Shown one piece after another: positions 35,008-43,348 of a DNA stretch of 64,000 nucleotides. The position numbers were made by a program, and so were the translations under genes. This stretch comes from CAYOHP01 sp964403795 [NCBI: uncultured bacterium] (GTDB lineage Bacteria > Muiribacteriota > UBA6191 > CAZXTJ01). Location: the NCBI GenBank assembly GCA_964403795.1, contig CAYOHP010000001.1, forward strand, positions 124,001 to 188,000. Reading direction: 5' to 3'. The notes under the pieces were generated by a model. It had not been told where the DNA came from. It searched no databases and worked only from the letters and a program-made list of their open reading frames with translations. Within the stretch, counting starts at the first letter, position 1; each line of letters starts with the position of its first letter.

Positions 35008-36876
35008 ATGCATCCGTTCGCGGCCCCGATCCCTTCCCGACTCCTGCCCGAGACCAGGGCCCGCCTGGAGCGGTCCCCGGCTCCCCGCGAGGCGCTCGAT
35101 CTGGCCTGGAGCGAGTACCGCCACGGGCATCCCGGGCGCGCCAAGGCCCTGCTCCGGAGCCTCTCCCCGCAGCCCGCGAGTGGGGAAGGCGGCCTCCCCG
35201 AACTGTCCCGCCTGCTGCTGGCGAGCCGGGTCCGGTCCCTTCCCCCCAGCGAGGAACGCCTGCGTCGCCTGGCGGACCATTCGGCCCGCTCCGGCGATCG
35301 CGAGACGCGCCTGGTGGCCCTCGGGTCCTATCTCTGGTTCCTGGCCGCCCTGGGCGCGCCGCCCGGATCCCTGGCCGGGCAGGCGTTCGCTCTGGCCGGC
35401 GCGGCCCGCGACCTGGCCCCAGGCCTGGTGCCGGGCCTTTCCATCCTGGCGGCCCGCCTCGCCTTCGATGCCGGCGAGGTGGCGGCCATGGAGCGGGCAG
35501 CCCGCTCCGGCCTCGAAGCCGCCGACGCCGATCCGAACGCGGCCGCGGCACTCGGCCACCTGGTCGCCATCTCGCGCCTGCTGGGGGCGGCCAACGACGT
35601 CCCGCCCGTGCCGGACGGCCTCGACCGCCTCCTGGACAGCCGGCTCCGGCTCCTGGAAGCCCGCGCCTGGCTTCGATGTGGTGGCTGGGAGCGGGCCCGG
35701 GACTCGCTGGCCGGAGCCCGCCTCCGAGCCGGCGCCCTGCGTTCCGGGGGATTCGAGGCCTCCTGCCGCATCCTGGATGCCGAGCTGGCGGCGGCCTCGG
35801 GGGACTTCCGGCAAGCGGAAGCCATGCTCCATGGTTCGGGTCCTCACGACGCAGGGTCGGCACCCGGCGCTTGGCGAAGGGCCCTGGTCCGGGCGCGGAT
35901 CGGGCTCTCGCGAAACCGCCTGCGAGAGGGGAAGGCCTCTCTGGAAGCGATCCGAGACGATGTGGCGGAGCACGCGGCAGGCCCGCTCACCACCGAGTTC
36001 GAGGTCCTGGAGACCAGGCTCGCGCGGGTCCGACGCGGCCGGTCCCGGATCGAGGGTCCCGCCGGAGGACCGCCGATGCCTCCGGAAGGGGCGCGGGTAG
36101 GGGCAAGGCTCCTCGCCGAACGCCTCCTCGATCCCCGAGCCTGCCGCCATGCCCTGCTGAGGCCCATGTTGGCCCTCCGTTCCGATCCCGAGCCTTCGGC
36201 ACGCCGCCTGCTCCTGTTGGCCCGCTCCGCCAACGCCCTGCGGCGGGGCCGCTTCCCGGCCGCGGCCCGCCTGCTCGGCGAGGCCTCCCGGTGGCAGCGG
36301 GCGGACACGCCCGACCGCCGGCTGGCCATCGCCGAAACGGCGTTGCGGGCCGTCCTCGAGGGCAGGACCGCACCCTTGGATGCCGCCCAGGGACCCACCG
36401 GACTCCGGGATCTCCACCGTCTCCTCGCCTACGTCACCCGGAATCCTCCCCGAGCGGTCCTGGTGACCCGGGACCGGCGGATTCCCCTGGCCGAGTGGGA
36501 CCTGGCACGGATCCGGGCTGCCCGCGACCACCAGCCTCTCTGGGTCGACGTCGAGGCACGCGAGGCCTTCCACCTCGGGGCTCCCCTGGACCTCCGACGC
36601 CGGCCGCGCCTGTTCTCGACCCTGGTCCACCTGCTCGGGTCCGCCGGCGTCCCCCAGGACGCGGCCACCCTGGTCCGGGCGATCTGGGGACGACGATACG
36701 TCCCCTACGAGACCGACCACCTGGTCCACACCACGATCAGCCGGCTGCGACGCCGCCTTCCCGACCAGACCTGGATCCGGACCGAGGAAGCCCGCTACTC
36801 GATCTCCCCCGACCTGGAGTTCCTGCTCCTGCTCCCCTCAGGCGCCGGGACAGGACAGCCGATTCCCATGACATGA
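35008..36876 (+). CDS. TPR-rich transcriptional regulator with C-terminal winged helix
   Basis: A 622-residue protein. Residues about 20-450 are alanine- and arginine-rich helical pairs that look like TPRs (ALDLAWSEYRHGHPGRAKAL, EARAWLRCGGWERARDSL, FEASCRILDAELAAASGDF). Residues about 529-605 form an OmpR-type winged helix: RRPRLFSTLVHLLG, ATLVRAIWGRRY, HTTISRLRRRLPD and WIRTEEARYSI. In AfsR/SARP regulators the winged helix is N-terminal to the TPR-like part, so the order here is reversed. GGAGG eight bases before the ATG sets the start. It overlaps the next gene (ATGACATGA). It may regulate the divergent heparinase operon; this is inference from position. Confidence 0.8.
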   Translation: MHPFAAPIPSRLLPETRARLERSPAPREALDLAWSEYRHGHPGRAKALLRSLSPQPASGEGGLPELSRLLLASRVRSLPPSEERLRRLADHSARSGDRETRLVALGSYLWFLAALGAPPGSLAGQAFALAGAARDLAPGLVPGLSILAARLAFDAGEVAAMERAARSGLEAADADPNAAAALGHLVAISRLLGAANDVPPVPDGLDRLLDSRLRLLEARAWLRCGGWERARDSLAGARLRAGALRSGGFEASCRILDAELAAASGDFRQAEAMLHGSGPHDAGSAPGAWRRALVRARIGLSRNRLREGKASLEAIRDDVAEHAAGPLTTEFEVLETRLARVRRGRSRIEGPAGGPPMPPEGARVGARLLAERLLDPRACRHALLRPMLALRSDPEPSARRLLLLARSANALRRGRFPAAARLLGEASRWQRADTPDRRLAIAETALRAVLEGRTAPLDAAQGPTGLRDLHRLLAYVTRNPPRAVLVTRDRRIPLAEWDLARIRAARDHQPLWVDVEAREAFHLGAPLDLRRRPRLFSTLVHLLGSAGVPQDAATLVRAIWGRRYVPYETDHLVHTTISRLRRRLPDQTWIRTEEARYSISPDLEFLLLLPSGAGTGQPIPMT

Positions 36877-37520
36877 CCACCGCCAGCCTGCTCGAGGACC
36901 TCCATCCCGGATCCCGTCCGACCTCGGAGAACCCGCGCGGCCGGCGCAAGGACCTCCCGGTCGATCCCCATGCCCTGTTCCGTCTTTCGATGATCTTCGG
37001 AACCCTCACGGGAACGGCCACCGGCAGCCTGCTCACGACCTTCCTCGCCCTGACCGGACTTCCCGGCGCAGGCGGGTCCCCCACGGTGGCCCTGGTGGCC
37101 TTGGCTTCGGGCCTGGGGATCTGCGCCCTGCTGGGAGGACTGATGCGGGAGGCACGATCCTCCTCGCTCAAGGTCCCGATGGCCGGAGGCATCCGGACGG
37201 TCCCGGTGCGCCGCCGGGCCGAGCTGGTCCGTCGGGCCCTCTCGGGACTTGCCCTCAGGGTCGGGCTGCTGGCGATCCTGGTGGCCGGGGTCCTGGCCAC
37301 TGCAGGGTCCGGGTTGGGGATCCCCTGGGCGGCTCTCCCCAGGATCGACCGCGAGGCTGTGACCTACCTGGCGACGCTCGGGGCGGTCGGGGCGACCCTG
37401 TGGCTGGGGGAAATCCTCTTCCGTCTCTCCAGCCGCGAGGGGCGGGTGGATCACGCTCCCTGGATCCTGGTCCCCTCGGTGCTCGGTCTGGCGATGGGCG
37501 CCTCCGGCCTGCTGCCCTGA
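36873..37520 (+). CDS. Four-helix membrane protein coupled to the TPR regulator
   Basis: A 215-residue protein with a basic cytoplasmic N-terminus (NPRGRRKDLPVDPHALF) and about four or five membrane helices (SLLTTFLALTGLPGAGG, VALVALASGLGICALLGGLM, VGLLAILVAGVLATAGSG, LVPSVLGLAMGASGLLP). Its ATG lies within the last codons of the regulator gene, a tight coupling that suggests the two act together, perhaps with the membrane protein controlling the regulator. No family recognised. Its last 70 bases overlap the convergent WD40 gene. Confidence 0.75.
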   Translation: MTTASLLEDLHPGSRPTSENPRGRRKDLPVDPHALFRLSMIFGTLTGTATGSLLTTFLALTGLPGAGGSPTVALVALASGLGICALLGGLMREARSSSLKVPMAGGIRTVPVRRRAELVRRALSGLALRVGLLAILVAGVLATAGSGLGIPWAALPRIDREAVTYLATLGAVGATLWLGEILFRLSSREGRVDHAPWILVPSVLGLAMGASGLLP

Positions 37521-39277
37521 ACCAGGCCGGGCAGCAGCACGATGGTGCTGTCCGCCAATCCCGCGGCGATCTTCCGGCCGTCGGTCGAACAGGCGAGCGA
37601 ACGGATCCATCCGGACCCGAGGTCGCTCGCCGCCAGCTCCTGACCCGAGACGACATCCCACTGGCGCAGGCAACCATCGTCCCCGCCCGCCACCAGCCGA
37701 CGCGCCTCCGGGGAGACGGCCAGGGCGTGGAACCAGACCCCGGGACATTCGATCCGTCGGATCTCCACCCCGCGGGCCAGGTCCCAGAACCGGATGGATC
37801 CGTCCCCGGAGGCCGAGACCAGGACCCGACCGCCACTCGAGGCGACCAGGGCCTCGACCGGGGACGAGTGACCCTCCAGGCAGCCCGCCTGGGCGCCGGA
37901 CTCCGACTCCAGGATCCGGATCGTCCCGTCCCAGGTACCGACGCAGATCCGCGTGCCCTCCCTGGCCATGGCCATGGCCGAGACCGGCGACCCCCCGGGC
38001 GGGGTCGACCAGATCGGCCCCTTCGCCGCCGGGTCCACCAGGTGGACCGTCCGCTCCCAGCCTCCCACCGCGACCCGGGAGCCGTCGGGCGACCAGGCCA
38101 GGGCTGCCAGCTCCCCGCCCTTCCCGATCGGGATCCGGCTCCCCGATCCGGTTCCGGGATCGACGACCCTGAGGGCCCCGTCCCAGCTGCCGATGGCCAG
38201 GAGCCGGCCGGTCGGATCCCATCCGAGGCAGGCGACCGGGCTCCAGGGCTCCGGGGACGGGAGCCAGCGGCAGCCTCCGTCCTCCCGCCACAGACCGACC
38301 CGGCCGTCGGCGGATCCACTCGCCAGTACGCCCGGGGGACCCCAGGACAGGCACGACACGGCCCGTCGATGGCCGGGCATTCCGGGCTCCGACTCCTGCT
38401 CCGAGCCGTCCGGGACCACCACCACCACGCTGTTCCCGCTGGCGAGGGCGATCCGGCGATCCTCTCCGACGATGGCCACCGCGTGGACATGGGACCCCAC
38501 CCAGGGAACCTTCCTCGGACTCCCCGGATCGGCCGGATCCCAGAGCAGGACCCCCTTGCCGAGGTCGGAGGAGACGACCAGGCCACCGGCACGGTCGACG
38601 TCCAAGGACGCCAGGTCGCCATGGAGCGGACCCCATCGGGTCTCCGAGCCGTCCCCTAGGTCCCAGGCGAGGATCGAACTCCCCTCTCCGGCCAGCAGGC
38701 GTTCGGTTCCCGGCACGAAGGCCAGGGCCCGCGTCCACCCGGTCCCTCCCCGTCGGGTCCTGGCCGGCCGGAGGCCGGGGAGTTCGAACACGGAGAGGCC
38801 ACCGTCCCAGGATGCCGCGGCCAGGAACCGCCCCGAATCCGGGAAGGCCAGGGAGTGGATCGATCCCCGGTGATCCTGGCGGCGTTCCCTGAGCTCCCCG
38901 GTCCGGGCGTCCAGGAGGTGGAGCATGCCTTCCCCGGTCCCTGCGGCCAGCAGGTCCCGCTCGGGATGGAAGGCGAGCGAGGCGATCGGACCGCCCGCGA
39001 TCCTCCGGGAGAACAGGACCTGGCCCCCTCCCGGATCCCGGACCTCCAGGGTCCCGGCCACGGTTCCCACCGCGATCCGACCGTCGGGGCCGGAGATCGC
39101 CAGGGCCGAGACCGGATGGGCGACCTCGACCTCGCGGACCAGCTCGCGCCCCGGGCAATCCCAGACCCGGATCCTGGAGTCGTGCCCTCCGGTAACCAGG
39201 CGCCTGCCCCCCGGATCGGGAACCAGGGTCGCGATCAGGTCGGCATGACGGAGGAAGCTGTTCCCCAACCTCATCAT
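37451..39277 (-). CDS. WD40-repeat protein
   Basis: A 608-residue protein made almost entirely of WD40 repeats, about 12 to 14, enough for two seven-bladed propellers. Examples are RRLVTGGHDSRIRVWDC, ISGPDGRIAVGTVAGTLEV, GVLASGSADGRVGLWRED, RVLVSASGDGSIRFWDLA and ARRLVAGGDDGCLRQWDVV. There is no signal peptide or membrane helix and no fused kinase or caspase-like domain, unlike many bacterial WD40 proteins. It is probably a cytoplasmic protein-binding platform. GAGAGGAGC about 12 bases upstream supports a start at 39277 or at the adjacent ATG at 39274. Confidence 0.88.
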   Translation of the reverse strand: MMRLGNSFLRHADLIATLVPDPGGRRLVTGGHDSRIRVWDCPGRELVREVEVAHPVSALAISGPDGRIAVGTVAGTLEVRDPGGGQVLFSRRIAGGPIASLAFHPERDLLAAGTGEGMLHLLDARTGELRERRQDHRGSIHSLAFPDSGRFLAAASWDGGLSVFELPGLRPARTRRGGTGWTRALAFVPGTERLLAGEGSSILAWDLGDGSETRWGPLHGDLASLDVDRAGGLVVSSDLGKGVLLWDPADPGSPRKVPWVGSHVHAVAIVGEDRRIALASGNSVVVVVPDGSEQESEPGMPGHRRAVSCLSWGPPGVLASGSADGRVGLWREDGGCRWLPSPEPWSPVACLGWDPTGRLLAIGSWDGALRVVDPGTGSGSRIPIGKGGELAALAWSPDGSRVAVGGWERTVHLVDPAAKGPIWSTPPGGSPVSAMAMAREGTRICVGTWDGTIRILESESGAQAGCLEGHSSPVEALVASSGGRVLVSASGDGSIRFWDLARGVEIRRIECPGVWFHALAVSPEARRLVAGGDDGCLRQWDVVSGQELAASDLGSGWIRSLACSTDGRKIAAGLADSTIVLLPGLVQGSRPEAPIARPSTEGTRIQGA

Positions 39278-39320
39278 GACGCCCGGTCCGCTCCTCTCGC
39301 CGCCTGATTACGACAGGCTC

Positions 39321-39950
39321 CTAGACCAGGCGACGACCCCGAGCATCGTAGGCGCGGACCGGGATCGCACGCGCCCTGGAGTCCCGGTACTCCCCGTCCT
39401 GCATGGTCCAGATGGCGGTGTCCCGCCACGACCCGTCCGGGCGCCGCGCCCGCCGCGCCAGGGTCGCCTCGTGCCGGAAACCCAGGTGCCGGGCCACCGC
39501 CGCGCTCGCCCCGTTGGCGGGATCGCAGTGGATCTCGATCCGGGTGAGGCCTTCGACCTCGAACCCCACCCGGGTCAGGGCCCCGGCGGTCTCGGTCGCC
39601 AGTCCCCGGCCGGTGTACCCGGCCCGGATCCAATAGCCGATCTCGCGGGCCCCGTCCCCGAGACGGGTATGGAGTCCGGTTCCACCCAGGACCCGGCCGT
39701 CGAGGGCATCGAAGATCCCGAAGGTGAAATCGAGTCCCAGGTCGAATTCCCCGCGCCAGCGACGGACCAGCACCAGGCGCTCCTCGAGCGACTTCGGCTC
39801 GTCCGCGACCCAGGGCATCCAGGGCCTGAGGTGCTCGAGGCTCCCGCGGATCGCCTCGTCGAGCCCGAGGACGTCGGGAGGTTGCCAGCACCGCACCACC
39901 AGGCGATCGGTCTCGATCCGATAGGCGGGGCCATCCAGGCTCGAGGTCAT
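39321..39950 (-). CDS. RimJ/RimL-type GNAT N-acetyltransferase
   Basis: A 209-residue GNAT acyltransferase of the RimJ/RimL group. Typical segments are YRIETDRLVVRCWQPPD, FTFGIFDALDGRVLGGTGLH, EIGYWIRAGYTGRGLATET (acetyl-CoA pyrophosphate-binding region, R/QxxGxG/A) and IEIHCDPANGASAAVARHLGF. This group acetylates ribosomal protein N-termini, small amines or antibiotics; the substrate cannot be told. The ATG at 39950 is chosen since GGGAGG sits six bases upstream and the family starts here. It diverges from the RanBP2 zinc-finger gene. Confidence 0.92.
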   Translation of the reverse strand: MTSSLDGPAYRIETDRLVVRCWQPPDVLGLDEAIRGSLEHLRPWMPWVADEPKSLEERLVLVRRWRGEFDLGLDFTFGIFDALDGRVLGGTGLHTRLGDGAREIGYWIRAGYTGRGLATETAGALTRVGFEVEGLTRIEIHCDPANGASAAVARHLGFRHEATLARRARRPDGSWRDTAIWTMQDGEYRDSRARAIPVRAYDARGRRLV

Positions 39951-40038
39951 CGAGGCCTCCCGGCAGCAGCCTACCAGCCCTCCGTTTCGTACCCGGACCG
40001 GTTCCGCTACCCTTCCCGGCGAAGGATCGGGTGCCGAC

Positions 40039-41121
40039 ATGGCGTTGCAGGAAGGCCTGTGGGACTGCCGGGGATGCGGGATCGCCAATCGCGGCCGCGA
40101 GATCCGCTGCCAGGGATGCGGGGAGCCGCGAGGCGAGGACGTGGCCTTCTACCTCCCCGAGGACGCGGCCGACCTGGCCGAAGGGGATCCTCTCCTGCTG
40201 CGGGCCCGGAGCGGGCCCGACTGGATCTGCGGCTACTGCGATGCCTCCAACACCTCGAGCGCCACCGAGTGCAGCGGCTGCGGAGCCCCCTCCCAGGACG
40301 GCAAGCACCGCCGGGTCCAGGAAGTCCTCCCCGATCCTTCCCCGATCGCCGGGAAAGGCGCAGCCCCTCCGCCGACGCCACCGACGCCACCGACCTCGAG
40401 CGGCTTCCTGGGGAAGTTGTTCCGGATCGCCGGCTTCGGTCTCCTGGCCTTGCTGGTGCTGGGGATCTGGGGGAGCCGGACCACGGAGAGGACCGGGAAG
40501 ATCGTCGCCTCCCACTGGGAGCGATCCATCAAGATCGAGGCGTACCGGACCCTCTCGAAGGAAGGTTGGCGGGCCGACGTCCCGGGCGACGCCCGGGTCG
40601 TCTCCAGCGAGCGCCGCCAGAAGGGGACCCGGGACGTCCTGGTGGGTACCGAGACCCGGTACCGGGACGTCTCCAAGAAGGTCGCCGACGGCCAGGAACG
40701 CTACAAGTGCGGGAAGATCGACAAGGGCAACGGCTTCTTCGAGGACAAGTACTGTGAGCGCACCCGGTACCGCACGGTCACGAGCCGCGAACCCTACACC
40801 CACAACATCTACCGCAAGGACCCGGTCTACGACGACTGGCTCTCCTACCAGGTGGACCGCTGGGTCGAGGCCGAGCCCGAGCGCCTCGAGGGCACCGACC
40901 ACCGTCCCCGCTGGCCCGAGCCCAGGCTCGACGCCAAGCGCCGGGAAGCGGGTCGGAGCGAGGGTTACCGGCTGGAGGTGGAGCTCACCCCGGACCGGCT
41001 CGAGTGGAAGCCCGACGAGGCCTTCTTCCTGTCGGCCCCGCCGGGAACCGGGGTGATCGGGACGGTCAACAACTTCGGCCAGCTGACCGCGCTCCGGCTC
41101 GCCACCGCGGCCGCCCCTTGA
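40039..41121 (+). CDS. Membrane protein with two RanBP2-type zinc fingers
   Basis: A 360-residue protein. Two fingers of the form WxCxxCGxxNxxxxxxCxxCGxP occupy residues 8-30 (WDCRGCGIANRGREIRCQGC) and 62-85 (WICGYCDASNTSSATECSGC). After a proline-rich linker a membrane helix (about 135-150, IAGFGLLALLVLGIWG) leads to a conserved extracytoplasmic domain containing ASHWERSIKIEAYRTLSKE, GNGFFEDKYCERTRYRTV and GTDHRPRWPEP. I recall this last domain from other bacterial zinc-ribbon membrane proteins of unknown function. RanBP2 fingers bind ubiquitin or RNA in eukaryotes. A hairpin follows the stop. Confidence 0.8.
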   Translation: MALQEGLWDCRGCGIANRGREIRCQGCGEPRGEDVAFYLPEDAADLAEGDPLLLRARSGPDWICGYCDASNTSSATECSGCGAPSQDGKHRRVQEVLPDPSPIAGKGAAPPPTPPTPPTSSGFLGKLFRIAGFGLLALLVLGIWGSRTTERTGKIVASHWERSIKIEAYRTLSKEGWRADVPGDARVVSSERRQKGTRDVLVGTETRYRDVSKKVADGQERYKCGKIDKGNGFFEDKYCERTRYRTVTSREPYTHNIYRKDPVYDDWLSYQVDRWVEAEPERLEGTDHRPRWPEPRLDAKRREAGRSEGYRLEVELTPDRLEWKPDEAFFLSAPPGTGVIGTVNNFGQLTALRLATAAAP

Positions 41122-41127
41122 TCGCCC

Positions 41128-41147
41128 CGGGGCGGTTCCCCGCCCCG
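41128..41147. terminator. GC-only hairpin between convergent genes
   Basis: An 8-bp perfect stem (CGGGGCGG with CCGCCCCG) and a TTCC loop follow the RanBP2-finger gene by six bases and face the end of the DprE2-like gene. No T tract. Confidence 0.55.
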
Positions 41148-41161
41148 TCCGGACGCATCGC

Positions 41162-41923
41162 TCAGAGTTTCGTCCTGCGGAACACGAACTCCGGGATCCA
41201 CCGGATCACCGTCATGATCCACTTCCAGAACCAGGGGACGTAGACCTCGGCCCTGCCCGCCCTGACCGCCCGGTGGACCGCCGCGGCCACCGAGGCCGGC
41301 GAGGCCACCAGGAAGAGTCCCTTGAGCCCGAAGGTCATCTTGGTGTCGACGAAGCCGGGCTTCACCGTGGTCACCGTGACCCGGGTCCGGGCCAGCCGGT
41401 GGCGGAGCCCCTGGAGATAGGTCGAGAGGCCGGCCTTGGCCGACCCGTAGAGATAGTTGCTCTGTCGCCCCCGGTCCCCGGCGACCGAGGACAGGACACA
41501 GAGGAACCCGGTGCCCCTGCCTTCGAGGTGGGCTGCCAGGCGCTCCAGCAGCGACACCGCCGCCACGTAGTTCACGACCAGCATCCGATGGGCCCGGGCG
41601 AAGTCCTGCTGGCAGGCGGCCTGTTCGTCCATGTGGCCGAGGCAACAGACGACCCCTTCCAGGGGACGTCCCCGACAGAGCTCGATCACGGATTCCACGA
41701 ACCCGGGGTGGGACTCCAGGTCCTCGGCATCGAGCAGCATGGATTGCGCCTCGATCCCGGACCGCACCCCGAGGTCCGCCGCCAGCCGCCCCGTCTCGAC
41801 GGGATCCCGCGCCGCCAGGAGGAGATCGCGGCCTTCCCCCGCGAAGCGGCGCGCCAGGGCGGTGGCGATCGCCGAGGTGGCTCCCAGGACCAGGACCACG
41901 GGGCGGACGGAGGGTGCGGTCAC
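41162..41923 (-). CDS. DprE2-like short-chain dehydrogenase
   Basis: A 253-residue SDR oxidoreductase. VLVLGATSAIATALARRFA is the nucleotide-binding glycine motif in its DprE2-like form, and SSVAGDRGRQSNYLYGSAKAG contains the catalytic Ser and YxxxK. In actinobacteria DprE2 reduces the 2-keto intermediate made by DprE1, forming decaprenylphosphoryl-arabinose. Homologous pairs elsewhere presumably epimerise a related polyprenyl-phosphate sugar. The GTG start overlaps the stop of the DprE1-like gene (GTGA). The amphipathic C-terminus (FWKWIMTVIRWIPEFVF) suits membrane association. Confidence 0.85.
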   Translation of the reverse strand: MTAPSVRPVVLVLGATSAIATALARRFAGEGRDLLLAARDPVETGRLAADLGVRSGIEAQSMLLDAEDLESHPGFVESVIELCRGRPLEGVVCCLGHMDEQAACQQDFARAHRMLVVNYVAAVSLLERLAAHLEGRGTGFLCVLSSVAGDRGRQSNYLYGSAKAGLSTYLQGLRHRLARTRVTVTTVKPGFVDTKMTFGLKGLFLVASPASVAAAVHRAVRAGRAEVYVPWFWKWIMTVIRWIPEFVFRRTKL

Positions 41924-43290
41924 GCCGCCACCAGTCCGAGTCTCCGTCCCATGGAGGACGAGATCCTCCCGGAGGGGTCGTTGGCCCGGACCAGCGCCCG
42001 GAACCGGGGAGCCTCGGGATAGCTGGCATCGAAGACCTCGCGGGACATCGAGGCATCCTTGCCGAGGTAGAGCCGACCGCCGTGCTCGAGGACGATCGCG
42101 TCCAACCCTGCCAGGAAGGCCTGGATCCCCTTCGAGGCCGGGATGTCCAGGGACAGCGTGAACCCCTCGATCGGGTAGGAGAGCCAACCGATGCCCTGCC
42201 GACCGAAGCGCTTGAGGACTGCCAGGAACGACGCCCGGCCGGTCTCCGAGATCCGCTCGATCAGCTCGACCAGGCCGCGTCGGGCGGTGGCCATGGGGAA
42301 GGCGGCCTGGTATTGCACGAATCCCGCCCGCCCGTAGATCCGGTTCCACAGACCGATCGAATCCAGGGGGTAGAAGAACTTCTCGTAGCTCTCCAGGCAG
42401 TCGAAGGCATCGGGGTGGGCCGCGTAGTAGGCCGCGTTGAAGGCCGACACCGTGACGCGGTTGAGCAGGCCGGAAGGCATCTCGAACGGCACTCCGATCC
42501 CGAACCCGCCCGCGGCCGCGAACTGCGCCTTCCCGGCCCGGGCCACCACCTCCCGGGGAGCATGGCGGCCGCGCATCAGGATCGAACGGCCCAGGCGCGC
42601 CCCGGTGGCCAGGCAGTCGATCCAGGCCACCGAATAGGGATACCGGTCGTCGTCGGCCTCCATGGCCTCCAGGGCCCCCTCCAGGTCCCCCACGCGCTTG
42701 CGGTCCACCAGGACCCAGGAGGATTCGACAGGCCGCAGGCGAAGGCGGACCGTGAGGATCACTCCGGTGAGTCCCACCCCACCGACGGTGGCCCGGTAGA
42801 GGTCGGGCTGGATCTCCCGGGAGCACCACTCGATCCGGCCGTCGGGGAGCAGGACCTCGAGACCCTCGAGGAAGGTCTCCAGGGTGCCGTCCACGTGGTG
42901 GTTCTTCCCGTGGACGTCGTTGGCGACCGCTCCGCCCAGGGTGACGAACTTGGTTCCCGGGGTCACCGGAGGGAAGAACCCGCGGGCCAGGAACACCTCG
43001 ATCAGTTCGGCGAAGGAGACCCCGGCGTCGCACTCCAGGACGCCGGTGGCCGGGTCGAAGGCCAGGAACCGGTCCAGACGCTCCATCAGGATCACGCCCG
43101 CCCCCCGGTTCAGGGCCGCGTCCCCGTAGCTGCGCCCCAGGCCCCGGGCGATCCAGCTCGACTCGCGACCCGAGGCGAGGAGTCCGGCGACCGCCCCGCG
43201 CCGCTCGGGCCGGTAGGCATGGCAGTCCTGGACCGGATAGCGGCCCCAGCCGGCCAGGGGTCCGGGCTTCTGCCGTTCCATGCGTCGCAT
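41920..43290 (-). CDS. DprE1-like FAD-dependent oxidase (sugar 2'-epimerisation)
   Basis: A 456-residue FAD-linked oxidase of the DprE1 type. It has the flavin-domain motifs ARGLGRSYGDAALN, PGTKFVTLGGAVANDVHGKN with HHVDG, and GGVGLTGVI. The conserved substrate-site lysine is K411 in RLYLGKDASM. The residue aligned with mycobacterial Cys387, exactly 31 residues before that lysine, is Ser380 (GFTLSLDIP), so benzothiazinone-type covalent inhibition would not be expected. It acts with the coupled DprE2-like reductase. The upstream 30-bp palindrome leaves almost no room for a promoter, and starts at 43290 or 43281 are both possible. Confidence 0.86.
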   Translation of the reverse strand: MRRMERQKPGPLAGWGRYPVQDCHAYRPERRGAVAGLLASGRESSWIARGLGRSYGDAALNRGAGVILMERLDRFLAFDPATGVLECDAGVSFAELIEVFLARGFFPPVTPGTKFVTLGGAVANDVHGKNHHVDGTLETFLEGLEVLLPDGRIEWCSREIQPDLYRATVGGVGLTGVILTVRLRLRPVESSWVLVDRKRVGDLEGALEAMEADDDRYPYSVAWIDCLATGARLGRSILMRGRHAPREVVARAGKAQFAAAGGFGIGVPFEMPSGLLNRVTVSAFNAAYYAAHPDAFDCLESYEKFFYPLDSIGLWNRIYGRAGFVQYQAAFPMATARRGLVELIERISETGRASFLAVLKRFGRQGIGWLSYPIEGFTLSLDIPASKGIQAFLAGLDAIVLEHGGRLYLGKDASMSREVFDASYPEAPRFRALVRANDPSGRISSSMGRRLGLVAA

Positions 43291-43297
43291 TGAAGCA

Positions 43298-43327
43298 CGG
43301 AGGGACCGGCCCGGGCCGGTCCCTCCG
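43298..43327. terminator. Perfect 30-bp palindrome after the SLH gene
   Basis: CGGAGGGACCGGCCC (43298-43312) is followed directly by its exact reverse complement (43313-43327). It lies 22 bases beyond the stop of the SLH-domain gene and seven bases before the DprE1-like start, so it may terminate the former and also affect initiation of the latter. No T tract. Confidence 0.55.
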
Positions 43328-43348
43328 CTCGCCCGCTCGGGTTCCCGT

